Assembly (NCBI RefSeq): GCF_004343775.1
Contig: NZ_PTXL01000006.1
Coordinates: 248,001-312,000, forward strand
Direction: 5' to 3'
Origin: Burkholderia sp. SRS-46
Lineage (GTDB): Bacteria > Pseudomonadota > Gammaproteobacteria > Burkholderiales > Burkholderiaceae
DNA: 64,000 bases
Position 1 is the stretch's first letter. Each line of letters starts with the position of its first letter. The notes under the pieces are model-generated. The model searched no databases. It was not told the origin of the DNA and saw only the letters and a list, made by a program, of their open reading frames with translations. Shown piece by piece: positions 1 through 8,852 of this stretch. Made by a program: the position numbers and the translations under genes.

Positions 1-146
1 AAAACGCTGCCGTGGTCGCGGCGCTATATGTACGAACACGCGCTGCCGCGCTAGGCGGCGCTTCACGCACGGCATGCATGGGTGACGGCAGGACGCGGCG
101 CAAGGCGCCGCCAGGACCACAACAACGGGACGACGATCCGGACGGC

Positions 147-1385
147 ATGCGCGCCGACGGGCAATTCGACCTGTTCGGCACAGCGCCGGACGACACCGGC
201 GCGGTTCCGGCTGTGGCCGGCGACCCTGTCGCGCCCGCGCCGCCCGCTGCCGGCGCCGTCCCGCCCGTAGCGGATGCGGGCCGCCCGCCGCGCCCCGCCG
301 ACACGCCCCCGCGTCGCGCCGCCGCCAGCGGCGACACCCCGTCGACCGGCATGCTGTGGGACGACCCGGCCCCACCGCCCGCGCCATCGAAAGGCCGGCG
401 CCGACGCGGCGTCGCGCCCGCGCCGGTGGCCGCCGACGTCGCGGCCGCCGCGGCCGGGCTGCCGCCGAACGTGCGGCTCGGCACGTCGTCGTGGTTCTTC
501 CCCGGCTGGAACGGCATCGTCTACGACGGCGATTTCGCGCAGACGAAGCTGTCGCGCGAAGGGCTCGAAGCGTATGGCGCGCATCCGCTGCTCAAGAGCG
601 TGAGCCTCGACCGGTCGTTCTACGGCCCGCTGTCCGTCGCCGACTACCTGCGCTACGCGCAGCAGGTGCCGGACGATTTCCGTTTCGTCGTCAAGGCGCC
701 GGCATCGGTCACCGACGCGGTCATGCGCGGCCGGCGCGGCGAGCCGTCCGGGCCGAATCCGACCTTCCTGAACGCGCAGCTCGCCACCGACGAGTTCGTC
801 CGGCCGTGCCTCGACGGGCTCGGCACGAAGGCCGGCGTGCTGGTGTTCCAGTTCTCGCCGCTGCCGGACACGCTGCTCGCCAACCCCGCCGCGCTGATCG
901 ACCGGCTCGGCGCGTTCTTCGCGGCGCTGCCGCCGCTGCCGCCCGAACCGGACACGCCGCGCTACGCGATCGAGATCCGCGATGCGAGCCTGCTCACGCC
1001 GCGCTTCATCCGTACGCTCGCCGCGCATGGCGTGCGCTATTGCGTCGGCCTGCACGCGCGAATGCCCGACCCGCTCAGGCAGGCGGCCGCGCTTGCGCTG
1101 CTCGACGGCGACGCGCCGGGCCCGCTGATCGTGCGCTGGAGCCTGCACGGCGGCTTCAAGTACGAACAGGCGAAAGCGAAGTACGAGCCGTTCGACCGGC
1201 TCGTCGACGAGGATCCGCACACGCGCTCGGCACTCGCCGAGCTGGCCGCGCGCTATGCGATGGCCGGCCAGCCCGTGATCATCACGATCAACAACAAGGC
1301 GGAAGGCTCCGCGCCGCTGTCGTGCATCGCGCTCGCGCGCGAGATCGCCGCCGCGTGCGCGAACTGGCGCGGCGAGGCGGCCTGA
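147..1385 (+). CDS. DUF72 (YecE-like) TIM-barrel protein
   Basis: The conserved DUF72 core starts near residue 108 (segment NVRLGTSSWFFPGW) and runs to the C terminus. It includes the typical beta-strand segments FRFVVKAPASVTD, LVFQFSP and YAIEIRD, and a late FNNKAEGSAP-like segment (here INNKAEGSAPLS). About 107 residues before it are rich in Pro, Ala and Arg and look disordered. The family is predicted to be a TIM barrel of unknown biochemical role, so I assign none. The start is uncertain: ATG at 147 opens with MRADGQFDLFG and fits a short DLFG-containing N terminus; in-frame ATGs at 78 and 12 would add 23 or 45 residues, and none has a convincing ribosome-binding site. The frame is otherwise intact and its product is longer than many homologues only because of the N-terminal linker. 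Confidence 0.8.
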   Translation: MRADGQFDLFGTAPDDTGAVPAVAGDPVAPAPPAAGAVPPVADAGRPPRPADTPPRRAAASGDTPSTGMLWDDPAPPPAPSKGRRRRGVAPAPVAADVAAAAAGLPPNVRLGTSSWFFPGWNGIVYDGDFAQTKLSREGLEAYGAHPLLKSVSLDRSFYGPLSVADYLRYAQQVPDDFRFVVKAPASVTDAVMRGRRGEPSGPNPTFLNAQLATDEFVRPCLDGLGTKAGVLVFQFSPLPDTLLANPAALIDRLGAFFAALPPLPPEPDTPRYAIEIRDASLLTPRFIRTLAAHGVRYCVGLHARMPDPLRQAAALALLDGDAPGPLIVRWSLHGGFKYEQAKAKYEPFDRLVDEDPHTRSALAELAARYAMAGQPVIITINNKAEGSAPLSCIALAREIAAACANWRGEAA

Positions 1386-1400
1386 CGCCGTATCAGCCGT

Positions 1401-1961
1401 TCACGCGCCGCGCGACGACTTCAGCCGGTGCGCGAACTTCTGGCGGAATTTCGCGAGCTTCGGCCCGATCACGACCGAGCAATACCCCTGGCCGGGATTC
1501 TGCGCATAGTAGTTCTGGTGATAGTCCTCGGCCGGCCAGTAGTTGCCGTCGAGCGGCACGACCTGCGTGACGATCGGCTGCCCGAACACCTGCTCGCGCT
1601 CGAGCGTGCGGATCACGTCAAGCGCGGTGTCGCGCTGCGCGTCCGAATGCGTAAACACGGCCGACCGGTATTGCGTACCGACGTCGTTGCCCTGCCGGTT
1701 GAGCTGGGTCGGATCGTGCGTCGCGAAGAAAATCTCGAGGATCTCGCGATAGCCGATGCGCGCCGGGTCGAACGTCACGTTGACGACCTCCGCGTGCCCG
1801 GTGTCGCCGTCGCACACCTCGCGGTAGCCCGGGTTGCGCGTGTGGCCGCCCGCATAGCCCGATTCGACGGCCGTCACGCCGTCGATGTCGAGGAACACCG
1901 CTTCCGTGCACCAGAAGCACCCGCCTCCCAAAGTCGCGGTTTCAAGCATCTCGTTCACCAT
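1401..1961 (-). CDS. msrA: Peptide methionine sulfoxide reductase MsrA
   Basis: Reduces methionine-S-sulfoxide in free methionine and proteins, using thioredoxin as reductant; a cytoplasmic oxidative-repair enzyme. The N-terminal GGCFWCTEAVF motif carries the catalytic Cys (residue 15 from this start). The family segments GYAGGHTRNPGYREVC, GHAEVV, FFATHDPTQLNRQGNDVG and AEDYHQNY follow in order, and the length (186 aa, or 182 from the next ATG) fits single-domain MsrA. Two starts four codons apart (1961 and 1949) are both plausible; the frame stays open upstream to 2114, but that extension has no MsrA similarity. Convergent with the DUF72 gene, 15 bp apart. No MsrB is seen nearby. Confidence 0.93.
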   Translation of the reverse strand: MVNEMLETATLGGGCFWCTEAVFLDIDGVTAVESGYAGGHTRNPGYREVCDGDTGHAEVVNVTFDPARIGYREILEIFFATHDPTQLNRQGNDVGTQYRSAVFTHSDAQRDTALDVIRTLEREQVFGQPIVTQVVPLDGNYWPAEDYHQNYYAQNPGQGYCSVVIGPKLAKFRQKFAHRLKSSRGA

Positions 1962-2512
1962 CCGTTCACTCAAATAGCCGTTGAGAAGGGAGCAGGCGGG
2001 AATGCGCGCCGGCTCCCGGCGTTCGTCATGCGCCGTCCGTCCAGTATGGAAACGCGACGCACGGCCGATGCAGCAGTATCGCATTCGCGTCCGGATCGCG
2101 TGCCTCGCGCGCAACCACGCGGCCGCGCATTCTCGACTACACTAGCCGACACCCGGCCGCGAACGCACTTCGCTCTGCGGCGGGACACTCGACGCACGCT
2201 TCATCCTGCTGCACCGCCGTCCGTTGCGACAGCGCGCTGGATGCTTCAGCGGCCCCCGTTCGCCTCGACGGCTCGCTCGAGCCCGAGGCCGGCAGCCACA
2301 CCCGCCGGCCCACCGTTGACGCTTCACCCGACGTACCGCATCCGTTTTCGTTTCTCGATGGAAGGCGCCGCCCGCTCGCACCCGAGCGCCGCGGCTGCCG
2401 GCAGCTCCGCTCGACCGCGGCGGCCACCCCGCCCGGCCCGTCTCGCATAACAAAGCTGCACGCGGCGCTCACGATCGCGCCGTGCGATGCGGCACCTACC
2501 GAGGGCTTTACC
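1962..2512. other. Intergenic region msrA / SBP56 gene
   Basis: About 550 bp between divergent genes. Short open frames run through it on both strands, but they have Arg/Ser/Pro-rich translations with no recognisable family and look like GC-driven open frames. It must contain the msrA promoter and the promoter of the selenium-binding-protein gene; I could not pick out a convincing -35/-10 pair, and I see no repeat or hairpin of note. Confidence 0.4.
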
Positions 2513-3919
2513 ATGACCATGCGGCCTGATCCGACGTTTCACGCCTCGCCCGAACTCGCGATGCGCGCGCCGGCCGAATCGTTCGCCTACACCCTGCTGC
2601 TCAGCCCCGACTTCTCCCGGCCCGACGCGCTCGCCGTCATCGACGTGCAGCCCGGCTCGTCGACCTACGGCCAGATCGTGCACACGGTGACGATGCCGAA
2701 CACCGGCGACGAGTTCCACCACTTCGGCTGGAACGCCTGTTCGTCGTCGCTGTCGCCGCTCACCGGCCACGCGTTCCTCGAACGCCGCTACCTGATCATT
2801 CCGGGCCTGCGCTCGTCGCGCATCTACATCATCGACACGCATCCGCACCCGACCCAGGCGCGCATCCACAAGATCATCGAGCCCGACGAAGTGTTCAGCA
2901 AGACCGGCTACTCGCGGCCGCACACCGTCCACTGCGGCCCCGAGGGCATCTACGTGAGCACGCTCGGCGGCGCCGGCAAGGACGGCATGGACGGCCAGCC
3001 GGGCATCTTCATCATGGACTGCGAGACCTTCGACGTGCTCGGCCGCTGGGAGATCGACCGCGGCGTCCAGGACAAGCACTACGACTTCTGGTGGAACCTG
3101 CCGCGCGACTACATGGTGTCGAGCGAATGGGCGCTGCCGCCGCAGTTCGAGAACGGCATCGTCCCCTCCGAGCTGCTCGAAAACCGCTACGGGCACCGGC
3201 TGCACTTCTGGGACCTGCGCGCACGGCGCAACGTGCAGACGATCGACCTCGGCGAGCAGCACCAGATGGCGCTGGAGGTGCGGCCCGCGCACGACCCCGC
3301 GCGCGAGTACGGCTTCCTCGGCGTCGTGATCGACACGACGAACCTCGAAGGGTCGATCTGGACCTGGTGGCGCGAAGGCGGCCGGTTCCACATCGAGAAG
3401 ACCGCGACGATCCCGGCCGAGCCCGCGCCCGCGGACCAGCTGCCGCCGCTGCTGAAGCCGTTCGGCGCGGTGCCGCCGCTCGTGACCGACATCGACCTGT
3501 CGCTCGACGACCGCTTCCTCTACGTGTCCTGCTGGGGCACCGGCGAAATGCGCCAGTACGACGTCACCGACCCGCGCAAGCCGAAGCTGGCCGGCTCGGT
3601 CCATATCGGCGGCATCGTGCGGCGCACGCCGCACCCGAACGGCAAGCGGTTCGCGGGCGGGCCGCAGATGGTCGAGATCAGCCGCGACGGCAAGCGGGTG
3701 TACTGGACCAACTCGCTGTACTCGACGTGGGACGACCAGTTCTACCCGGACGGCGTGCCGGGCGCGCAAGTGCTCGCGCACGTGGGGCCGGAAGGCGGCC
3801 TCACGCTCGCGAACGACTACTGGGTGGCGTTTCCGGACGGCTACCGCGCGCACCAGATCCGCCTCGAAGGCGGCGATTGCTCGACCGACTCGTTTTGCTA
3901 TCCATCGGCCCGGCCGTGA
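2513..3919 (+). CDS. Selenium-binding protein SBP56 family (methanethiol oxidase-like)
   Basis: 468 aa, the usual length for the SBP56/SELENBP1/MtoX family, with family-typical segments throughout: DEFHHFGWNACSS near residue 65, RPHTVHCGPEGIYVS, HYDFWWNLPRDYMVSSEW, YGHRLHFWDL, VVIDTTNLEGSIWTWW, LYVSCWGTGEMRQYDVTDP and RVYWTNSLYSTWDDQFYP. Characterised members are copper-dependent methanethiol oxidases that convert methanethiol to formaldehyde, H2S and H2O2; the His and Cys residues thought to matter are present here. I see no obvious signal peptide, whereas some bacterial MtoX proteins are periplasmic, so the location is unclear. Its stop overlaps the start of the next gene (GTGA), so the two are probably translationally coupled. 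The methanethiol activity is inferred from the family. Confidence 0.88.
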   Translation: MTMRPDPTFHASPELAMRAPAESFAYTLLLSPDFSRPDALAVIDVQPGSSTYGQIVHTVTMPNTGDEFHHFGWNACSSSLSPLTGHAFLERRYLIIPGLRSSRIYIIDTHPHPTQARIHKIIEPDEVFSKTGYSRPHTVHCGPEGIYVSTLGGAGKDGMDGQPGIFIMDCETFDVLGRWEIDRGVQDKHYDFWWNLPRDYMVSSEWALPPQFENGIVPSELLENRYGHRLHFWDLRARRNVQTIDLGEQHQMALEVRPAHDPAREYGFLGVVIDTTNLEGSIWTWWREGGRFHIEKTATIPAEPAPADQLPPLLKPFGAVPPLVTDIDLSLDDRFLYVSCWGTGEMRQYDVTDPRKPKLAGSVHIGGIVRRTPHPNGKRFAGGPQMVEISRDGKRVYWTNSLYSTWDDQFYPDGVPGAQVLAHVGPEGGLTLANDYWVAFPDGYRAHQIRLEGGDCSTDSFCYPSARP

Positions 3920-4581
3920 GCGACCTGCTGCCGTCGCAGCTCGGCCTCTGGTCGGCAGTGCTCGCGAGCGGCCTCTATCACGGGTTCAACCCCGCGATGG
4001 GCTGGCCGCTCGCGGTGTCGAACGCGCTGATGGCGCGCCGCGCCCGCGCGCTGGCCGCGGCGCTCGGCTATCTCGCGCTCGGCCACGCGCTCGCGGTGCT
4101 GGCGATGATGCTGCCGTTCGGCGCGCTCGCCGCGCTGGTCGCGTGGCAGGCGCCGATCCGGCTCGGCGCGAGCGTGCTCGTGATCGGCTGCGGCGCGGTG
4201 CTGCTGTTCCGGCCGCGCCACCCGCGCGTGCTCGCGCGGATCCCGCCGTCGCGGCTCGGGCTGTGGTCGTTCGCGGTCGCGATCGCGCACGGCGCGGGGC
4301 TGATGCTCGTGCCGATCTATCTCGGGCTGTGCGGGATCGGCCTCGATCGCGCGCACCGGGCCGCGGCGGCGCTGATCAACGCCAGCCTCGGCATGGCGCT
4401 CGCCGTGGCCGTCGCGCACGCGGCCGCGATGATCTCGGCCGGCGGGCTGATGGCCTGGCTCGTCTACCGCTACCTGGGGCTGCGATTCGTGTCGCGGAGC
4501 TGGTTCAACCTCGATCGGGTGTGGGCGTCGAGCCTGATCCTGATCGGCGCGCTGTCGCTGGGGCTCGAAGCCGCCACCTGA
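3916..4581 (+). CDS. Polytopic membrane protein coupled to SBP56
   Basis: About 221 aa, almost entirely hydrophobic, with roughly six membrane-spanning stretches: segments around WSAVLASGLYHGFNPAMGW, ALGYLALGHALAVLAMML, IRLGASVLVIGCGAVLLF, GLWSFAVAIAHGAGLMLVP, AAALINASLGMALAVAVAH and SSLILIGALSLGLE. The GTG at 3916 lies inside the stop of the upstream methanethiol-oxidase-like gene, giving a 4-nt overlap, and no other start upstream can serve because the frame there is antisense-like shadow of the SBP56 gene. I do not recognise a named family. The HGFNPAMGW and AIAHGAGLMLVP segments resemble the His-containing helices of small metal or sulfite transporter-like proteins, but that is only a resemblance. 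The coupling suggests a role in copper supply to, or substrate or product export for, its partner. Confidence 0.75.
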   Translation: MSDLLPSQLGLWSAVLASGLYHGFNPAMGWPLAVSNALMARRARALAAALGYLALGHALAVLAMMLPFGALAALVAWQAPIRLGASVLVIGCGAVLLFRPRHPRVLARIPPSRLGLWSFAVAIAHGAGLMLVPIYLGLCGIGLDRAHRAAAALINASLGMALAVAVAHAAAMISAGGLMAWLVYRYLGLRFVSRSWFNLDRVWASSLILIGALSLGLEAAT

Positions 4582-4762
4582 AAAACCGGCGGCCGCTGCC
4601 GCCACACGCGCGCCGCGCCGGTTCCGTCCGCGCGGCGCGATTCCGCTAAAATCGTGCCATGCGTCCCACTTCCAGACCGATCGCCTTGTCGCCCGTCATC
4701 CGCCTCGCCCGCTCCCCCCGCCGCGCGTCCGGCGCGCCCGTTTCGTTCCGGAAGGCCGCCCG

Positions 4763-5272
4763 ATGACCCGCGCGACCCCGCCAAACTTCGATGCCGCCGC
4801 GTTCCGGCAGGCGCTCGGCCAGTTCGCGACCGGCGTGACCGTCATCACGACGCGCGCGCCGTCCGGGCAGCTGATCGGCATCACCGCCAGCTCGTTCAAC
4901 TCGGTCTCGCTCGACCCGCCGCTCGTGCTGTGGAGCCTCGCGCACAAGTCGGCATCGATGCCGGTGTTCCGCGGCAACAGCCACTACGTCGTCAACGTGC
5001 TCGCGGCGTCGCAGCTCGAGCTGTGCAAGCGCTTCGCGACCTTCAAGGGCGACCGCTTCGAAGGCATCGCGCACGCGGAGGGCAACTCCGGCATGCCGGT
5101 GCTCGACGGTGCGATCGCATGGTTCGAGTGCCACAACCGCAGCCGCTACGACGAAGGCGACCACGTGATCTTCGTCGGCGAGGTCGAGCGCTGCGGCGTG
5201 CATCCGGACGCCGGCACCGCCGCGCCGCTCGTGTTCCACGGCGGCGCCTTCCACGGCCTCACACGGCTTTGA
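4763..5272 (+). CDS. Flavin reductase-like FMN-binding split-barrel protein
   Basis: 169 aa with the flavin-reductase fold typical of the small component of two-component monooxygenases (RutF/HpaC type). FRQALGQFATGVTVITT near the N terminus is the family signature, followed by GITASSFNSVSLDPPLVLWSL (flavin site), NYVVNVLA-like HYVVNVLAA, CKRFA and the C-terminal EGDHVIFVGEVERC. It probably reduces FMN or FAD with NAD(P)H and passes it to an oxygenase; no oxygenase partner is adjacent, so the substrate pathway is unknown. The last 14 nt overlap the 3' end of the convergent kynR gene. Confidence 0.85.
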   Translation: MTRATPPNFDAAAFRQALGQFATGVTVITTRAPSGQLIGITASSFNSVSLDPPLVLWSLAHKSASMPVFRGNSHYVVNVLAASQLELCKRFATFKGDRFEGIAHAEGNSGMPVLDGAIAWFECHNRSRYDEGDHVIFVGEVERCGVHPDAGTAAPLVFHGGAFHGLTRL

Positions 5273-5759
5273 TCGCGCCGGTGCGCGCCAGCGCGACCGG
5301 TGGGCCTGCCTCGTCCTTCAACGTCTGCAGCACGATGTTCGAGCGGATGTCCATCACGCCCGGCGCCTTGTACAGGCGATTGAGCACGAAATCGGAATAG
5401 TGCTTGAGGTTGTGCGCGAGCACCCGCAGCAGGTAGTGGCTCTCGCCCGTCACGACGAACGCGCCGACCACCTCCGGCCATTCGCGCAGTTCCTCGGCGA
5501 AGCGTTCGTGCCATTGCGTCTGCTCGTTGCGCATCGACACCTGCACGAATGCCTCCAGCTCGAAGCCGAGCTTCTCTCGGCTCAGGCATGCGCGGTAATG
5601 CTCGATGACGCCCTGGTCTTCCAGCAGGCGCATGCGCCGCAGGCAGGCCGATGGCGACAGCGAAATCCGTTCCGCCAGGTCCAGGTTGCTGATTCTGCCT
5701 TCCTCCTGCAGGACCGCCAGAATCCGGCAGTCGGTGGCATCGAGCGTGATCGCGTGCAT
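5259..5759 (-). CDS. kynR: Lrp/AsnC-family regulator KynR
   Basis: 166 aa with an N-terminal winged helix-turn-helix (residues about 7-60: LDATDCRILAVLQ, then ISNLDLAERISLSPSACLRR) and a C-terminal RAM/AsnC effector domain (FVQVSMRN, VVGAFVVTGESHYLLRV, VMDIRSNIVLQTLKDE). It lies divergently from kynB with only 130 bp between them. In Pseudomonas aeruginosa an Lrp-type protein in the same position, KynR, senses kynurenine and activates the kyn genes, so the same role is inferred here. The 3' end overlaps the convergent flavin reductase gene by 14 nt. Confidence 0.85.
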   Translation of the reverse strand: MHAITLDATDCRILAVLQEEGRISNLDLAERISLSPSACLRRMRLLEDQGVIEHYRACLSREKLGFELEAFVQVSMRNEQTQWHERFAEELREWPEVVGAFVVTGESHYLLRVLAHNLKHYSDFVLNRLYKAPGVMDIRSNIVLQTLKDEAGPPVALARTGAIKAV

Positions 5760-5788
5760 TTTTGGTCCCCGTTTTCCCTGTGATTCGA

Positions 5789-5816
5789 ATTATCTGCCAA
5801 TCTGGCGGTTTGTCCA
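5789..5816 (-). promoter_or_regulatory. Candidate sigma70 promoter of kynR
   Basis: Read on the minus strand, TGGACA (5811-5816) is followed after 16 nt by GATAAT (5789-5794), each one mismatch from the sigma70 consensus; transcription would begin about 20 nt before the kynR ATG. An 8-bp palindrome ATTCGAAT (5783-5790) overlaps the -10. The kynB promoter must lie in the same 130-bp gap, so KynR binding here could control both directions. Confidence 0.45.
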
Positions 5817-5889
5817 TGGCTATTTCGCAAGCACTTTCTGCGAGCGTCCGCCTATCATGCGAAGCATCAATTCGCCGAATCGTCATGCC

Positions 5890-6531
5890 ATGGACACACT
5901 CTGGGACATCTCGCCGCCCGTCGATCCCGCCACCCCCGTGTGGCCGGGCGACACGCCCGTCACGGTCGAACGCGTGTGGCGGATGGAGGCCGGCTCGCCC
6001 GTCAACGTCGCGCGCCTGACGCTGTCGCCGCACACCGGCGCGCACACCGACGCACCGCTGCACTACGACGCCGACGGCGCGCCGATCGGCGCGGTGCCGC
6101 TCGACGTGTACCTCGGCCCGTGCCGCGTGATCCACTGCATCGGCGCGTCGCCCGTCGTCACGCCGGACGCCGTCGCGGCCGCGCTCGGCGACGTGCCGCC
6201 GCGCGTGCTGCTGCGCACCTATGCGCAGGCCCCCGCCGCGCGCTGGGATCCTGAATTCTGCGCGGTCGCGCCTGCCACCATCGACCTGCTCGCCGCGCAC
6301 GGCGTGAAGCTGATCGGCATCGACACGCCGTCGCTCGACCCGCAGGAATCGAAGACGATGGATGCGCATCATCGCATCCGCGCGCACCGGATGGCGATCC
6401 TCGAAGGCATCGTGCTCGACGACGTGCCGCCCGGCGACTACGAACTGATCGCGCTGCCGCTCAAGCTCGCGACGCTCGACGCGAGCCCCGTGCGCGCCGT
6501 GCTGCGCGCGCTGCCCGGCCGCACCGACTGA
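5890..6531 (+). CDS. kynB: Kynurenine formamidase KynB
   Basis: Hydrolyses N-formyl-L-kynurenine to kynurenine and formate, step 2 of the tryptophan-to-anthranilate route. 213 aa, the exact size expected for bacterial cyclase-type KynB. The start MDTLWDISPPVDPATPVWPG and the metal-binding motif HTGAHTDAPLHYD (about residues 50-62) are diagnostic, as is the LIGIDTPSLDPQESK segment. First gene of kynB-kynU-kynA; the order differs from the order of the reactions. Divergent from kynR. Confidence 0.96.
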   Translation: MDTLWDISPPVDPATPVWPGDTPVTVERVWRMEAGSPVNVARLTLSPHTGAHTDAPLHYDADGAPIGAVPLDVYLGPCRVIHCIGASPVVTPDAVAAALGDVPPRVLLRTYAQAPAARWDPEFCAVAPATIDLLAAHGVKLIGIDTPSLDPQESKTMDAHHRIRAHRMAILEGIVLDDVPPGDYELIALPLKLATLDASPVRAVLRALPGRTD

Positions 6532-6558
6532 ACCCACCGCAACCCGCACCCGACCATC

Positions 6559-7812
6559 ATGATCAAGACCCGTGAAGACGCGCTCGCGCTCGACCGCGAC
6601 GACCCGCTTGCCCCGCTGCACAACCAGTTCGCACTGCCAAGCGACGTGATCTACCTCGACGGCAACTCGCTCGGCGCGCAGCCGCGCGCGTCGGCCGCCC
6701 GCGCCCAGCAGGTGATCGGCGCCGAATGGGGCGACGGCCTGATCCGCAGCTGGAACACCGCCGGCTGGTTCGCGCTGCCGCGCCGCCTCGGCAACAAGCT
6801 CGCGACGCTGATCGGCGGCGCGCCGGACGAGACGGTCGTGACCGACACGATCTCGATCAACCTGTTCAAGCTGCTGTCCGCGATGCTGCGCTATCAGGTG
6901 CAACGCGCGCCCGAGCGCCGCGTGATCGTGTCGGAGCGCTCGAACTTCCCGACCGACCTGTACATCGCGCAGGGGCTGATCGAGCAGCTCGGCGGCGACT
7001 ACGAACTGCGCCTGATCGACGATCCGGCCGAGCTGCCCGACGCGCTCGGCGAGGACACCGCGGTCGCGATGATCACGCACGTGAACTACCGCACCGGCTA
7101 CATGCACGACATGCCGGCCGTCACGCAGCTCGTGCACGACGCGGGCGCGCTGATGCTGTGGGATCTCGCGCATTCGGCCGGCGCGGTGCCGGTCGACCTG
7201 AACGGCGCGCGCGCGGACGGCGCGGTCGGCTGCACGTACAAGTACCTGAACGGCGGCCCGGGCTCGCCCGCGTTCGTGTGGGTGCCGGCGCGCCACCACG
7301 CGCATTTCTCGCAGCCGCTGTCCGGCTGGTGGGGCCACCGCGCGCCGTTCGCGATGCAGCCCGAGTTCGCGCCCGATCCCGGCATCGCGCGCTTCCTGTG
7401 CGGCACGCAGCCGATCGTGTCGATGTCGATGGTCGAATGCGGCCTCGACGTGTTCCTGCAGACCGACATGCACGCGATCCGCCGCAAGTCGCTCGCGCTG
7501 ACCGACGCGTTCGTCGCGCTCGTCGAGGCACGCTGCGCAGGCCACGCGCTGAAGCTCGTCACGCCGCGCGCGCATCACCAGCGCGGCTCGCAGGCGAGCT
7601 TCGAGCATCCGCACGGCTACGAAGTGATGCAGGCGCTGATCGCGCGCGGCGTGATCGGCGACTACCGCGAGCCGCACGTGCTGCGCTTCGGCTTCACGCC
7701 GCTCTATACGCGCTTCGTCGACGTGTGGGACGCCGTCGAGACGCTGCGCGACATCCTCGACACCGGCGCGTGGAAGGCGCCCGAGTTCGCCACGCGCGGC
7801 GCGGTGACCTGA
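6559..7812 (+). CDS. kynU: Kynureninase KynU
   Basis: PLP enzyme that cleaves kynurenine to anthranilate and L-alanine, the last step of the route. 417 aa. The Schiff-base lysine is visible in CTYKYLNGGPGSPAF (about Lys228), and other family segments are YLDGNSLGAQPR, ERSNFPTDLYIAQGL, THVNYRTGYMHDM and WDLAHSAGAVPVDL. It starts 27 nt after kynB; the sequence just before the ATG is C-rich with no Shine-Dalgarno match, which suggests coupled or leaderless-like initiation. Anthranilate produced here can feed the TCA cycle or anthranilate-derived metabolites. Confidence 0.97.
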   Translation: MIKTREDALALDRDDPLAPLHNQFALPSDVIYLDGNSLGAQPRASAARAQQVIGAEWGDGLIRSWNTAGWFALPRRLGNKLATLIGGAPDETVVTDTISINLFKLLSAMLRYQVQRAPERRVIVSERSNFPTDLYIAQGLIEQLGGDYELRLIDDPAELPDALGEDTAVAMITHVNYRTGYMHDMPAVTQLVHDAGALMLWDLAHSAGAVPVDLNGARADGAVGCTYKYLNGGPGSPAFVWVPARHHAHFSQPLSGWWGHRAPFAMQPEFAPDPGIARFLCGTQPIVSMSMVECGLDVFLQTDMHAIRRKSLALTDAFVALVEARCAGHALKLVTPRAHHQRGSQASFEHPHGYEVMQALIARGVIGDYREPHVLRFGFTPLYTRFVDVWDAVETLRDILDTGAWKAPEFATRGAVT

Positions 7813-7902
7813 ACGGCCCCGGCCGGCGCGTGCGATACGCGATACGCACGCGCATCCGGCCCTGCGCCCCGCCGCCCCCTTCATTCAATCCTGGAGACAG
7901 TC

Positions 7903-8844
7903 GTGAACTCTGGTCATATGCAGCCGCCCGGCAACGACGCGCCGGCGGGTTGCCCGTTCTCGGGCGCGCGCGCCGCCCACCCCGCGCACGAGGCGTCGCA
8001 CGTGCCGGGCGAAGCCGGCGAGCAAGCCGGCTGGCACAACGCGCAGCTCGATTTCTCGAAGTCGATGAGCTACGGCGACTACCTGTCGCTGAACAAGATC
8101 CTCGACGCGCAGCATCCGCTGTCGCCCGATCACAACGAGATGCTGTTCATCATCCAGCATCAGACGAGCGAGCTGTGGATGAAGCTCGCGCTGTTCGAGC
8201 TGCGCGAGGCGCTCGACGCGGTCCATCGCGACGCGCTGCCGCCCGCGTTCAAGATGCTCGCGCGCGTGTCGCGCATCCTCGAGCAGCTCGTGCAGGCGTG
8301 GAGCGTGCTCGCGACGATGACGCCGTCCGAGTATTCGGCGATGCGGCCGTATCTCGGCCAGTCGTCGGGCTTCCAGTCGTACCAGTACCGCCAGCTCGAA
8401 TTCCTGCTCGGCAACAAGAACGTGCAGATGCTGCAGCCGCACGCGCACCGTCCGGACATCCTCGAACAGGTGCGCGCGACGCTCGAGGCGCCGTCGTTCT
8501 ACGACGAGGTCGTGCGGCTGCTCGCGCGGCGCGGCTTCCCCATCGCGCCGTCGCGGCTCGCGCGCGACTGGACGCAGCCGACGCAGCACGACGAAACGGT
8601 CGAGGCCGCGTGGCTCGAGGTATACCGTCACCCGCAGCAGTACTGGGAGCTGTACGAGATGGCCGAGGAACTCGTCGATCTCGAGGACGCGTTCCGCCAG
8701 TGGCGCTTCCGCCACGTGACGACCGTCGAGCGCATCATCGGCTTCAAGCAGGGCACCGGCGGCACGAGCGGCGCGCCGTACCTGCGCAAGATGCTCGACG
8801 TCGTGCTGTTCCCCGAACTCTGGCACGTGCGCACCACGCTGTAG
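7903..8844 (+). CDS. kynA: Tryptophan 2,3-dioxygenase KynA
   Basis: Heme enzyme that opens the indole ring of L-tryptophan to give N-formylkynurenine, the committed first step. 313 aa. Signatures: SYGDYLSLNKILDAQHPLS, the heme-distal EMLFIIQHQTSELWMKL, SGFQSYQYRQLEFLLGNKN, and the C-terminal FRHVTTVERIIGFKQGTGGTSG with the heme-ligand His. GTG at 7903 is chosen because GGAG (7893-7896) sits 6 nt upstream; an in-frame ATG at 7918 is less well placed. The N terminus holds a CPFSGARAAHPAHE segment not needed for catalysis. 90 nt after kynU, last gene of the operon. Confidence 0.97.
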   Translation: MNSGHMQPPGNDAPAGCPFSGARAAHPAHEASHVPGEAGEQAGWHNAQLDFSKSMSYGDYLSLNKILDAQHPLSPDHNEMLFIIQHQTSELWMKLALFELREALDAVHRDALPPAFKMLARVSRILEQLVQAWSVLATMTPSEYSAMRPYLGQSSGFQSYQYRQLEFLLGNKNVQMLQPHAHRPDILEQVRATLEAPSFYDEVVRLLARRGFPIAPSRLARDWTQPTQHDETVEAAWLEVYRHPQQYWELYEMAEELVDLEDAFRQWRFRHVTTVERIIGFKQGTGGTSGAPYLRKMLDVVLFPELWHVRTTL

Positions 8845-8852
8845 CCCCACCG

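Noticed and set aside
2137..2520. Small minus-strand frame in the msrA/SBP56 gap
   Set aside because: No family similarity, no ribosome-binding site, Ser/Arg/Gly-rich; it overlaps the start of the SBP56 gene.
5146..7884. 912-residue minus-strand open frame opposite kynB-kynU
   Set aside because: Arg/His/Ala-rich translation without domain similarity, overlapping strongly conserved genes; a product of GC-biased codons.
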